From assembly GCA_001778055.1 (NCBI GenBank), contig MFFY01000047.1, positions 1,321 to 26,900 on the forward strand: 25,580 nt of DNA, in the 5' to 3' direction. The stretch is from Candidatus Falkowbacteria bacterium RIFCSPLOWO2_12_FULL_45_13. GTDB lineage: Bacteria; Patescibacteriota; Patescibacteriia; Patescibacteriales; GWC2-42-12. The notes beneath the pieces were generated by a model. That model ran no database searches. It saw only the letters and a list, made by a program, of their open reading frames with translations, and had not been told where the DNA came from. Below, piece after piece: positions 8,017 to 13,968 of the stretch. The position numbers and the translations under genes were made by a program. Numbering within the stretch: the first letter of the stretch is position 1; the number at the start of each line of letters is the position of its first letter.

Positions 8017-8045
8017 ATCTTAAATCATTGGCGCGGACTTGTCAA
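8017..8045 (-). promoter_or_regulatory. leuL-leuA promoter
   Basis: On the minus strand TTGACA (8040-8045), 17-bp spacer, TAAGAT (8017-8022). The ATG of the leader peptide begins 7 nt past the -10 box, the usual start-site distance, so the leader mRNA could be leaderless. Confidence 0.65.
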
Positions 8046-8098
8046 GCGCGAACGATGTCAAAGGTTTATAAATTAACTGAAACTTAATCTGGCGTCGG

Positions 8099-8104
8099 TA
8101 TAAT
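8099..8104 (+). promoter_or_regulatory. Probable -10 box for the VOC-family gene
   Basis: TATAAT lies 29 bp before the ATG at 8134, preceded by a TCGG stretch and no convincing -35. It is divergent from the leu promoter 54 bp away. Confidence 0.4.
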
Positions 8105-8133
8105 GATTATTAATAATGATTAACTAAAAATAT

Positions 8134-8520
8134 ATGAACCGAGTAATACATTTTGAGATTCAGGCCGACAACGTTGAGCGCGCCATAAAATTTTATAAAA
8201 ACGCGCTGGGCTGGAAAATTACCAAATGGCCCGGCGAGGCTGGCGGCATGGATTATTGGATGATTGAAACCGGAAATAAAACTCCGGGCATCAATGGCGG
8301 CCTATACCAGCGGTCAGAGGGCAAGGATAAATTTTACCTCTATGATTGCACTATCGGCGTGGCCGATCTTGATAAAGCCATGGCGGACGTGAAGGCTGGC
8401 GGCGGCATGATCATCCGGAATAAAATGGAAATCCCCAAAGTCGGCTGGTTCGCCCGCGCCGTGGATACTGAAGACAACCGCTTTGGTTTAATGCAGGCCA
8501 CCGATATGCGGACGAAATAA
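8134..8520 (+). CDS. VOC-superfamily (glyoxalase/bleomycin-resistance-like) protein
   Basis: A 128-aa single-domain protein with the paired beta-alpha-beta-beta-beta layout of the vicinal oxygen chelate fold. The first half has HFEIQADNVERAIKFYKNALGW; the second has VADLDKAMADVKAGGG and ends with DTEDNRFGLMQ. The His and Glu positions that bind metal in glyoxalase I are only partly recognisable: H6 is present, but the terminal Glu is replaced by Gln or Met in FGLMQ. A lactoylglutathione lyase activity should therefore not be assumed. It is one of only two full genes on the plus strand here and converges on the flavodoxin-like gene 33 bp away. Substrate unknown. Confidence 0.85.
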   Translation: MNRVIHFEIQADNVERAIKFYKNALGWKITKWPGEAGGMDYWMIETGNKTPGINGGLYQRSEGKDKFYLYDCTIGVADLDKAMADVKAGGGMIIRNKMEIPKVGWFARAVDTEDNRFGLMQATDMRTK

Positions 8521-8553
8521 AAATTATTCTTAATCGGCATGGACCAGGGATTG

Positions 8554-9300
8554 CTATCTATCATTACTTTCCCAACCGCGAAACAAAGAATTAAATTCCT
8601 CCGCGGCTTTTATATAGGATTCATTGCTCTCGTCGTGGGCATCATCGGTAAACTGCCAATTCCAGGATAAGGCGGCCGGCACTTTAAACCCAAAAAATTT
8701 CAATACCTGTTTTTCCGTGGCTAAAACATTTTGGCCGCGCCAATTGTGGCCCAAGAGTATAATGCCCGCCTCAATGTCTCCAACAACGTTGTCTTTGCCC
8801 AGGGTGGTATGGCGATTTTCTATCCAGTTCAACCTTTCAATCAGCTTCTGATAAAAAGCGTTGGCTTGGCCCCAGCGGACTGAAGCAAAAAATACCACCG
8901 CCCGGGCGTTAAACAAGGCCTGACTGATTTTCCATAACTCGTCGTCTTGATTATTGATGCTGGCCCAGCAGCGATGGTAGCCGCTGGAATTTTTAAATTT
9001 ATCTTTTAGGACCGCGTCGGGCGTGCCACAGGTGTTGCCTCTGGCCGTGGACACGTTGCCTTCGCAGGGATAAATTTTAATTTTAGTTGCGTCCAAAATA
9101 GTGACACGGTCTTGGCCGATTTTTTCCTTGAGATATTCGGCCAGCCGGGTGCTTTTCGGCTTCTCCCCGCCCTCTTCGCCGCTCCAGCGATTGGATGTGG
9201 TAATAAACAAAATCCTATCTTTTTTCTTAAGATAACTGATGGTTATTTTAATGAGTTTTTTGGTTTTTTTCACCCGCATATTTAAAAATTTATTGACCAT
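8554..9300 (-). CDS. Flavodoxin-fold NAD(P)H-dependent oxidoreductase-like protein
   Basis: A 248-aa protein resembling the NADPH-dependent FMN reductase / iron-sulfur flavoprotein group. It has RILFITTSNRWSGEEGG (phosphate-loop position of the flavin fold), KSTRLAEYLKEKIG, ILDATKIKIYPCEGNVST with a further Cys in GNTCGTPD, AVVFFASVRWGQ, and GIILLGHNWRGQN. The first 28 residues are basic and unlike the core, so the start is uncertain. ATG at 9300 has GGAG 6 nt upstream; ATG at 9279 (MRVKKTKK) would instead begin right after the stop of the gene remnant upstream. FMN binding is inferred from fold, and the electron acceptor is unknown. Confidence 0.7.
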   Translation of the reverse strand: MVNKFLNMRVKKTKKLIKITISYLKKKDRILFITTSNRWSGEEGGEKPKSTRLAEYLKEKIGQDRVTILDATKIKIYPCEGNVSTARGNTCGTPDAVLKDKFKNSSGYHRCWASINNQDDELWKISQALFNARAVVFFASVRWGQANAFYQKLIERLNWIENRHTTLGKDNVVGDIEAGIILLGHNWRGQNVLATEKQVLKFFGFKVPAALSWNWQFTDDAHDESNESYIKAAEEFNSLFRGWESNDR

Positions 9301-9498
9301 TGAACGCTCCGCTCGCGTTTGGCCTTTAGCTTTTTCATCCAGCTCTTGGACAAAGAAGTCCAGCCGAAAAGCCCGATAGCAGACTCAACCGCCGCCTTTT
9401 CCGCGGCGTTCTAGCGGATGCTTTTTTAAAAGACTCATTAAAATGGCGATGGCCTTTTTATCTTCAATAAATTTAGGTCTTGACTGCGCTTCAGTCTT
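9282..9498 (-). pseudogene. Remnant of an unrecognised protein gene (C-terminal fragment)
   Basis: In the 206-bp gap before the flavodoxin-like gene the minus strand has two adjoining protein-like segments in different frames. The first reads KTEAQSRPKFIEDKKAIAIL then MSLLKKHPLE. The second reads AAEKAAVESAIGLFGWTSLS then KSWMKKLKAKRERS and ends at TAA 9282-9284. They would join if about two bases were restored near 9412. Composition is plausible for a soluble helical protein, there is no start codon with a ribosome binding site, and the stop touches the alternative ATG of the next gene. I do not recognise the family. It may be a decayed operon partner or chance. Confidence 0.35.
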
Positions 9499-9506
9499 TA
9501 AGAAAA

Positions 9507-10196
9507 TTATATCTCGATTATAACCGAAATTGGCAGATGGTCAGAGCCGGCCGCGCCGTGAACCTTAAATGAATTAACTTTAATATCCCTGCTGGTAAAT
9601 ATATAATCCAGCCGCGTACCGGCTATAGTCCGCGAATCGCAACCAGAGCAATTAAACAGAGGCGCGTATAAAGTCGCGGTTAAAGAGGGGTCGCTGTCTG
9701 CCATGATCTTAGCCATTTCCTTTATGGCCGCGCTTTCAGGCGTGGCGTTAAAATCTCCCATCGCGACCGTTCTTTCATTGGATAGAACCTTCATTAAATT
9801 CTTGGCTTGAAGTTCTTGCGCTGCTGATGGTCGCTGATGGGTGTGCAAGAGATGAGTGCAGAATACATGCAATATGGTTTCTCCGATTTTTATATCCGCT
9901 CGCAAGGCATTGCGTCTGTCCGTATCCGATAACACGTAAGTTTCATGTCTAATTATGTGATATTTACTGAAAATCGCGTTACTCATGGTTCTGCCGTCAT
10001 TTTCAATGGTATGAGCCGGAGCATACGCGTATTTATAACCCAATTTTTTAAGCAAACCAATAGTATCTCTCGTGGGATCGTCCGGCGTCATTTCCTGCAG
10101 ACAGATTATATCGGCCTCGCCAGAAGTGAGGAAGCGGGAGATTTTATCAAACTGCCCGTCATACCAAATATTCCATGACAAAATTTTAAGTCGCAT
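9507..10196 (-). CDS. Endonuclease/exonuclease/phosphatase-family hydrolase
   Basis: A 229-aa Mg-dependent phosphoesterase of the EEP (DNase I-like) fold. All core motifs are present: WNIW with N9, LQE with E35, THL with H115, GDFN with D148 and N150, LDYIF with D197, and SDHLP with D219 and H220. There is no signal peptide, so it acts in the cytoplasm. The family covers AP endonucleases, nucleases, and lipid or sugar phosphatases. The lack of the usual ExoIII DNA-binding loops and the short length leave the substrate open. Its ATG lies only 18 bp from the left arm of the inverted-repeat cassette, so its promoter must lie inside or beyond that arm. Confidence 0.88.
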   Translation of the reverse strand: MRLKILSWNIWYDGQFDKISRFLTSGEADIICLQEMTPDDPTRDTIGLLKKLGYKYAYAPAHTIENDGRTMSNAIFSKYHIIRHETYVLSDTDRRNALRADIKIGETILHVFCTHLLHTHQRPSAAQELQAKNLMKVLSNERTVAMGDFNATPESAAIKEMAKIMADSDPSLTATLYAPLFNCSGCDSRTIAGTRLDYIFTSRDIKVNSFKVHGAAGSDHLPISVIIEI

Positions 10197-10213
10197 AATG
10201 GGTAAAAATTACT

Positions 10214-10343
10214 TGCTGGCATTTTATAAATTAGCTCGAACTGAATTCAAAAAAAGGTTTTAAACTATTTTTTAAAAGCGCCCGCCCCGCGCTTTTAAAA
10301 GCAATTCGGGCAAAAATTCATTAGCGGGCAAAGCCCGACTTTA
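10214..10343 (+). repeat. Left inverted-repeat arm of cassette
   Basis: The first 74 bp (to 10287) match the right arm exactly. It contains a 12-bp perfect hairpin, TTTTAAAAGCGC / GCGCTTTTAAAA with a 7-nt loop (10270-10300), and a GGGCAAAGCCC hairpin near 10326. The arm therefore folds on itself as well as pairing with its partner. The big hairpin followed by A/T tracts could end transcription in either direction. The spacer 10344-10442 shows nothing further. Confidence 0.85.
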
Positions 10344-10442
10344 GGCGATTTCAAGTTTTTCTTTGACGGCAAATTCTTACATTATCAATCAAAAATTTAT
10401 ATCATCAAATTACACAAAAAACAAAAAATATATATAAATAAC

Positions 10443-11057
10443 TTATCGATTAAAAATTTTTCTTGTATCTTTAGGTGTTAATTTGTCTTTGCTTTTCGTT
10501 AGTCTTCTGATTACGATTTCTATATCACCATTAAAATTACTATCATCTAAATATGGTGTATCGCAACCAATCATTTCATAATGATCTCCAATCATTGCCA
10601 GCCTGTTGGCCAAAACAAAACCTGGCCTGGCCGTTAGAGTCGCTTTATATTCCATAACCCGATATTCCTTATCATCGCGCAAATTTTTCAACAGCATATT
10701 ATACCCCATGTTGACTTCCAAAATTTTAAACAAGCTGTAAAAATTATCCTGTAAATACTCATAAATTTTAAGAGTATGCCTGGGCAGTTTGCGGGGATTA
10801 TCATAATAATATTTCTCGGGCATTGCCTTGCCGTCCTTAAAAATAAAATCATAGCTAAACCATTCGTTAAACAGCACTCCGTCAAATTTTCCCATTTCTA
10901 ACTTAGCTCCTGGTTTTAAATCCGGCCGGTCAAAAAAATCTTTCATTGCGATTAAAACTTCCTCCTTAAATCTGGGATGAGTATAATAATAATCCATCAT
11001 CCTTGATATTGTCCCTGGTGGCAGCATATTTTTAAAATCACAGCCTCGATTAATCAA
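10443..11057 (-). CDS. Uncharacterised 204-aa protein in IR cassette
   Basis: I do not recognise a named family. The protein is soluble and mixed alpha/beta, with no signal or membrane segment. Visible features are MMDYYYTHPRFKEE, then GVLFNEWFSYDFIFKDGKAMPE, a region with EYLQDNFYSLFKILEVNMGYNM followed by DDKEYRVMEYKA, and a beta-rich RPGFVLANRLAMIGDHYEMIG block. The WF.YDF...DG and ...GDHYEM pattern resembles, from memory, uncharacterised proteins of Patescibacteria and Firmicutes; this needs a profile search. The first start is TTG at 11055-11057, with ATG codons at 11027 and further in as alternatives; none has a good ribosome binding site. A regulator gene lies 83 bp upstream in the same direction, which suggests co-transcription. 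Confidence 0.65.
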   Translation of the reverse strand: MINRGCDFKNMLPPGTISRMMDYYYTHPRFKEEVLIAMKDFFDRPDLKPGAKLEMGKFDGVLFNEWFSYDFIFKDGKAMPEKYYYDNPRKLPRHTLKIYEYLQDNFYSLFKILEVNMGYNMLLKNLRDDKEYRVMEYKATLTARPGFVLANRLAMIGDHYEMIGCDTPYLDDSNFNGDIEIVIRRLTKSKDKLTPKDTRKIFNR

Positions 11058-11140
11058 AAACTGACAAATTTTCTACTGTAAAAATTTTATTTTTTCTTAA
11101 ATAATTTTTTCTTTTTTGTCAATAACAAATGACTTAGATT

Positions 11141-11381
11141 CTAACTTCTAACGCAACAGCGTTGGTTAATTAGTTGATTGAAAACTTCAAAAGGTTCAAC
11201 GCTTAATGCTTCGGCTATTTTTCTTATATTAGAAAGCGTCGGGTTTCTTTTGCCGTTTTCCAAACTGCTTAAATACGCCCGATCCATTCCAGTTGAACGG
11301 TAAATATCGCCTTGCGACATGCCTTTTCTTGTTCTTAATTCTTTTTAAGTTTTTACCTAATTTTTTTGATATTTCCTGCAT
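11141..11381 (-). pseudogene. Frameshifted Xre-family (HTH_3) regulator
   Basis: ATG 11379-11381 opens MQEISKKLGKNLK. The frame is then lost at a run of five A (plus strand T at 11342-11346). Dropping one A restores ELRTRKGMSQGDIYRSTGMD, then RAYLSSLENGKRNPTLSN, then IRKIAEALSVEPFEVFNQL, ending at TAG 11141-11143. This is a textbook Xre/Cro helix-turn-helix domain of about 75-80 residues: recognition region MSQGDIYRSTGMDRAYLSSLENGKRNPT. It could be a real inactivation, a sequencing error, or expression that depends on slippage at the A-run. A restart at the internal ATG (MSQGD) would lose helix 1. Its place ahead of the 204-aa gene fits an autoregulating repressor. Confidence 0.8.
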
Positions 11382-11405
11382 ATATTATACCATAAGCATA
11401 ATACC

Positions 11406-11443
11406 TATTGCCATTCTATTCAATATTAGTATATAATGCAATA
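11406..11443. promoter_or_regulatory. Divergent promoter with symmetric operator-like repeat
   Basis: Plus strand: TTGCCA (11408-11413), 18 bp, TATAAT (11432-11437), reading toward the micro-ORF. Minus strand: TGGCAA, 18 bp, TATAAT, ending 2 nt before the regulator's ATG. CTATTGC (11406-11412) and GCAATAG (11437-11443) form an inverted repeat that covers the plus -35 box and the edge of its -10 box. Xre proteins bind such dyads, so autoregulation is a reasonable inference. Confidence 0.5.
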
Positions 11444-11475
11444 GTAAGAACAATAATCTAAGTTACGGGAGTATT

Positions 11476-11511
11476 ATGCAACAAAAAAAGAAAAGTTTGC
11501 TTTTGGCTTAA
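11476..11511 (+). CDS. Possible 11-codon micro-ORF
   Basis: ATG to TAA encoding M-Q-Q-K-K-K-S-L-L-L-A. GGGAG lies 4 nt upstream, one of the few good Shine-Dalgarno sequences in the window. It sits about 33 nt after the predicted start site of the plus promoter and just before a hairpin. It could be a small peptide, a leader, or the stub of a deleted gene. It is unsupported beyond these signals. Confidence 0.25.
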   Translation: MQQKKKSLLLA

Positions 11512-11521
11512 AATAAAGTTC

Positions 11522-11544
11522 GAGCCGATATTTTTTATAGGCTC
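11522..11544 (+). terminator. Possible terminator of the micro-ORF unit
   Basis: GAGCC (11522-11526) and GGCTC (11540-11544) pair, with a further ATA/TAT pairing inside after one mismatch. TTTGGCAGTTTTTT follows. The stem is weak but well placed, 10 bp after the micro-ORF stop. Confidence 0.35.
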
Positions 11545-11557
11545 TTTGGCAGTTTTT

Positions 11558-11678
11558 TAAAGTCGGGCTTTGCCCGTTAATGAATTTCTTGCTTTTAAAA
11601 GCGTGGGCGGGCGCTTTTAAAAAATAGTTTAAAACCTTTTTTTGAATTCAGTTCGAGCTAATTTATAAAATGCCAGCA
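11558..11678 (-). repeat. Right inverted-repeat arm of cassette
   Basis: The reverse complement of the left arm. 11605-11678 is identical over 74 bp; further in, there are small gaps and a few substitutions (for example the AATTCGGG stretch is missing), then similarity resumes over GGGCAAAGCCCGACTTTA. It carries the equivalent TTTTAAAAGCG hairpin. Confidence 0.85.
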
Positions 11679-11705
11679 CATTGGGAGCTTTGTCCAAATG
11701 TGCTG
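11674..11705 (-). terminator. Hairpin downstream of tRNA-Gln
   Basis: CAGCACATT (11697-11705) and AATGTGCTG (11674-11682) form a 9-bp stem starting in the last bases of the tRNA. GGCATTTTATAAA follows on the minus strand. It may end the tRNA transcript or guide 3' processing; the T-tract is poor. Confidence 0.3.
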
Positions 11706-11773
11706 CGGGACTTGGATTCGAACCAAGATACTCGCCTCCAGAGGGCGATGTCCTACCATTAAACGATCCCGCA
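11703..11773 (-). tRNA. tRNA-Gln (anticodon CUG)
   Basis: A 71-nt cloverleaf. The acceptor stem is TGCGGGA / TCCCGCA with discriminator G73. The D-arm is GTTT-AATGGTA-GGAC. The anticodon stem TCGCC/GGCGA encloses the loop CTCTGGA, giving anticodon CTG. The T-arm is CTTGG-TTCGAAT-CCAAG. The weak U1-A72 pair with G73 fits glutamine identity. The 3' CCA is not encoded (CAC follows), so a CCA-adding enzyme is required. It lies between dnaX and the inverted-repeat cassette, which starts 24 bp past its 3' end; tRNA 3' ends are frequent insertion points. Confidence 0.93.
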
Positions 11774-11893
11774 TCGGGATTTTCGATTGACGATTTACGA
11801 ATTACGATTTATTTCTTAAATATTTTTTATCTTTAGCCCGCCTTGCCAGGCGCTTGTAGGTCGAAGTATCCTTTATACCCTATCTTTATTTTA

Positions 11894-11988
11894 CTGGCTT
11901 CCCGCCCGCGCTACGCCGAAAGCTCCGGTGGCACGTCGCCAAGGCTCTGGCCAACGGCGCGCGAGGCAAGCCTTCGCGGTAATGACAG
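11894..11988. repeat. GC-rich REP/MITE-like repeat before dnaX stop
   Basis: It runs from CTGGCTTCCCGCCC to CGCGGTAATGACAG. The ends are roughly complementary and the interior contains further GC-rich short palindromes. It resembles the widespread bacterial 'TCATTCCCGCG...GCGGGAAT' interspersed repeats. Together with an ATTACG-type repeat at about 11787-11811 it fills the 220-bp spacer between dnaX and tRNA-Gln. Confidence 0.5.
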
Positions 11989-11993
11989 AAGCA

Positions 11994-13643
11994 TTAGCTC
12001 ACGATTTTCCCGCCAAAAGTTTTTAGGAGATTATCAATCATATTCCCCTGCTCCCCCCCTTGCTTGGGTTCGTCCTTCGCCGGCTGTTTTTTTAAGTCCA
12101 GCGGCTCATCCGAAACTAATTTAGTCGCTGCCACTTCCAAATTTTCATCCACCACCGCTTCAATAAAAACCGGCGCGCCGTAAACCTGATTTAAGACCTT
12201 TTCTATAATGCTTTTTATTGCGGCTTCGCTGACCCGGTCGCGGTGAAACTTATATTTAAAAGCCAGGCAAAGCTGGTTGCCGGCCAAATTCTTGGGCTGG
12301 CAGACGCGCAAGATAAAAGACAGAGAATGATTATATTGTTTAACCTTAGCTAAAACTTCATTCCATTTTTCCATAATCTGCTCGCTGGTAATATTTAACG
12401 GCGTTCCAGCCGCCACGACTTTATCCGGGAATGGTTTAGCCGCGTTAGACGCGCTCCGATAAGCCGTAAATTTTGGCGCGGCCAAGGACGCGGACCCGAG
12501 CGCCATGGCGCTTCTCGCCGGACTCGTCATGGTGCAGATTTCGGCGATAGCCATTTCCAAAGATAATTGCTTGATGAAATCCGCCCGTATCTCATTATGC
12601 ACTTTAATTAATTTTTCCATGAAATTCAAAATCTGCTCAATCTTTAAATCCTGCGCCAGCTGACTGATTTTTAATTCCACGGCCTCGCCCATTTCTAAGG
12701 CTAATTTATCCGCCAAGCCGGGGCTTAATTTTATAATCATCAGTTTCCTTAAAATTTCAATCGTGTTTTTGACGAAAACCTTAAGATCAACGCCATCGTT
12801 AACCAGTTGATTAACTAGCCTGATGCCTCCGGCCGCGTCTTTTTTCAAAAGCAGGCCGAGCAAGTTGATGGCTTCGTTTAAATCGGAGCGCGGGATCACC
12901 AAGTCGGCATCCGCCTGGCTGATGGACGTTCCGCCCCCCGGGCTTTTCTCGGGGCTGGCGATGGCGACAATTTGTCCCAGCGTGCTTTCGGCGTCCCGCA
13001 TATGCCCGTCAGCCTGCCGGGCGATGGCTTCCAAAATTTCCTTTTCAACCTTGACTTTCTCCGCCTGGGCAATATAAGCGAGTTTTTTAACCACATCATT
13101 GACGCTGATTCTTTTAAAATCAAAGCGCTGGCAGCGCGAAATGATGGTCAGCGGCACCTTATGGACTTCGGTGGTGCATAATATAAAGACTACGCGGGCC
13201 GGCGGCTCTTCAATTATTTTAAGCAGTGCGTTAAAGGCATGGGTGGTCAGCATGTGGACTTCGTCAATAATGAAAACTTTATATTTAGACCTGACCGGCG
13301 CCACTCTGGCGCTCGGAATGATATTTTCCCTGACATTTTCAACTTGAGTGTAGCTGGCCGCGTCAATTTCAATTATGTCCAAAGCCCGCCCCTGGGTTAT
13401 CTCCTGGCAGCTTGGGCACGAATCGCAGGGTTCGGCCGAAGTGTCTTTCCGCTTTTCGCAATTTATTGATTTGGCCAGCACCCTGGCCAGAGTGGTTTTG
13501 CCCACGGCCCGGGGGCCGCAAAACAGATAAGCGTGCGCGGTTTTTCCGGATTTAATCTCCTGCTCTAAAGTCACCTTGATATGGTTTTGCCCGACCACTT
13601 CTTTAAAGTTCTGCGGGCGGTATTTTCGATATAGAGTGGACAT
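11994..13643 (-). CDS. dnaX: DNA polymerase III subunit gamma/tau
   Basis: A 549-aa clamp-loader ATPase that loads the sliding clamp and links polymerase cores at the replication fork. The N-terminus YRKYRPQNFKEVVGQNH is typical. Walker A is GPRAVGKTT (43-51). Four Cys at 62, 73, 76 and 79 form the zinc knob. Walker B is IIDEVH (125-130), and sensor 1 with the arginine finger follows (LCTTE, SRC 169-171). Domain III reaches about residue 370; the tail after it is variable, as expected for tau. I saw no A-rich frameshift heptamer of the E. coli kind, so one product is likely. No clear Shine-Dalgarno. Confidence 0.97.
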   Translation of the reverse strand: MSTLYRKYRPQNFKEVVGQNHIKVTLEQEIKSGKTAHAYLFCGPRAVGKTTLARVLAKSINCEKRKDTSAEPCDSCPSCQEITQGRALDIIEIDAASYTQVENVRENIIPSARVAPVRSKYKVFIIDEVHMLTTHAFNALLKIIEEPPARVVFILCTTEVHKVPLTIISRCQRFDFKRISVNDVVKKLAYIAQAEKVKVEKEILEAIARQADGHMRDAESTLGQIVAIASPEKSPGGGTSISQADADLVIPRSDLNEAINLLGLLLKKDAAGGIRLVNQLVNDGVDLKVFVKNTIEILRKLMIIKLSPGLADKLALEMGEAVELKISQLAQDLKIEQILNFMEKLIKVHNEIRADFIKQLSLEMAIAEICTMTSPARSAMALGSASLAAPKFTAYRSASNAAKPFPDKVVAAGTPLNITSEQIMEKWNEVLAKVKQYNHSLSFILRVCQPKNLAGNQLCLAFKYKFHRDRVSEAAIKSIIEKVLNQVYGAPVFIEAVVDENLEVAATKLVSDEPLDLKKQPAKDEPKQGGEQGNMIDNLLKTFGGKIVS

Positions 13644-13674
13644 AATTTCTTATATTTAATTGGTTTACTAATAC

Positions 13675-13703
13675 ATTTTAGCCACTTACAAGCAATAAAG
13701 CAA
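13675..13703 (-). promoter_or_regulatory. dnaX promoter
   Basis: On the minus strand TTGCTT (13698-13703), 17 bp, TAAAAT (13675-13680), about 32 bp upstream of the dnaX ATG. Confidence 0.5.
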
Positions 13704-13732
13704 ATATAATTAAAACTCAAAGCTCAAATGTC

Positions 13733-13819
13733 TCCGCCAAAGGCGCCGTGCCCGCCGGCAGGCAGGGATCTCCGCCCAAGGCGGACCAGCCTCTGGCTGG
13801 CGCGACAAACTTTGGCGGA
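13733..13819. repeat. 87-bp GC-rich MITE-like element
   Basis: Perfect 10-bp terminal inverted repeats, TCCGCCAAAG (13733-13742) and CTTTGGCGGA (13810-13819). Inside are shorter palindromes (CCGCCGGCAGGCAGG, TCCGCCCAAGGCGGA). It is far richer in GC than the surrounding AT-rich spacer and has no coding capacity. It lies between dnaX and the 245-aa gene. Confidence 0.7.
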
Positions 13820-13916
13820 AAATGTCAAAACTAATGTCAAGGTTTAAAATTTAAAAAGTTTTGACATTTTAGTTATAGTTTTGAGTTTTGAGATTTGAGA
13901 TTTGCGTTTTGAGTTT
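13819..13916. repeat. Simple TTTTGACATTTTGAG-type repeat array
   Basis: A 14-bp perfect inverted repeat, AAAATGTCAAAACT (13819-13832) and AGTTTTGACATTTT (13857-13870). A direct array of about 7-8-bp units (GTTTTGA, GATTTGA, GCGTTTTGA) follows to 13916. Related units flank the GC-rich element on its other side and recur inside the dus gene and upstream of the TraG-like gene. The remaining bases up to 13968 hold nothing I can name. Confidence 0.6.
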
Positions 13917-13968
13917 TATAGAAGGAATTAATAAAATAGATAACCGATTGCTTAATAAACACACAATT

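Larger units (their letters stand above)
10214..11678. mobile_element. Putative inverted-repeat-bounded cassette
   Basis: A 1465-bp segment bounded by long inverted repeats. The outermost 74 bp (10214-10287 and 11605-11678) are perfectly complementary, and weaker similarity extends inward. The interior is distinctly AT-rich compared with dnaX or leuA. It carries, on the minus strand, a frameshifted Xre-type regulator and a 204-aa unknown protein, and on the plus strand a promoter, a micro-ORF and a hairpin. The right end lies 24 bp from the 3' end of tRNA-Gln. There is no transposase or recombinase inside and no clear target duplication outside. It could be a non-autonomous transposable cassette, an invertible segment, or a regulator/effector pair that moves with flanking repeats. 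Confidence 0.55.

Noticed and set aside
11558..11678. Attachment site made by tRNA-Gln duplication
   Set aside because: No copy of the tRNA 3' end is found at the other side of the cassette (near 10214), so tRNA-targeted integrase insertion is not supported.
10214..11678. Ordinary insertion sequence
   Set aside because: The only sizeable ORF lacks transposase motifs such as DDE or HUH, and no target duplication is visible at the outer ends.
13819..13916. CRISPR array
   Set aside because: The units are 7-8 bp with no spacers of constant length, and there is no cas gene; these are simple repeats.
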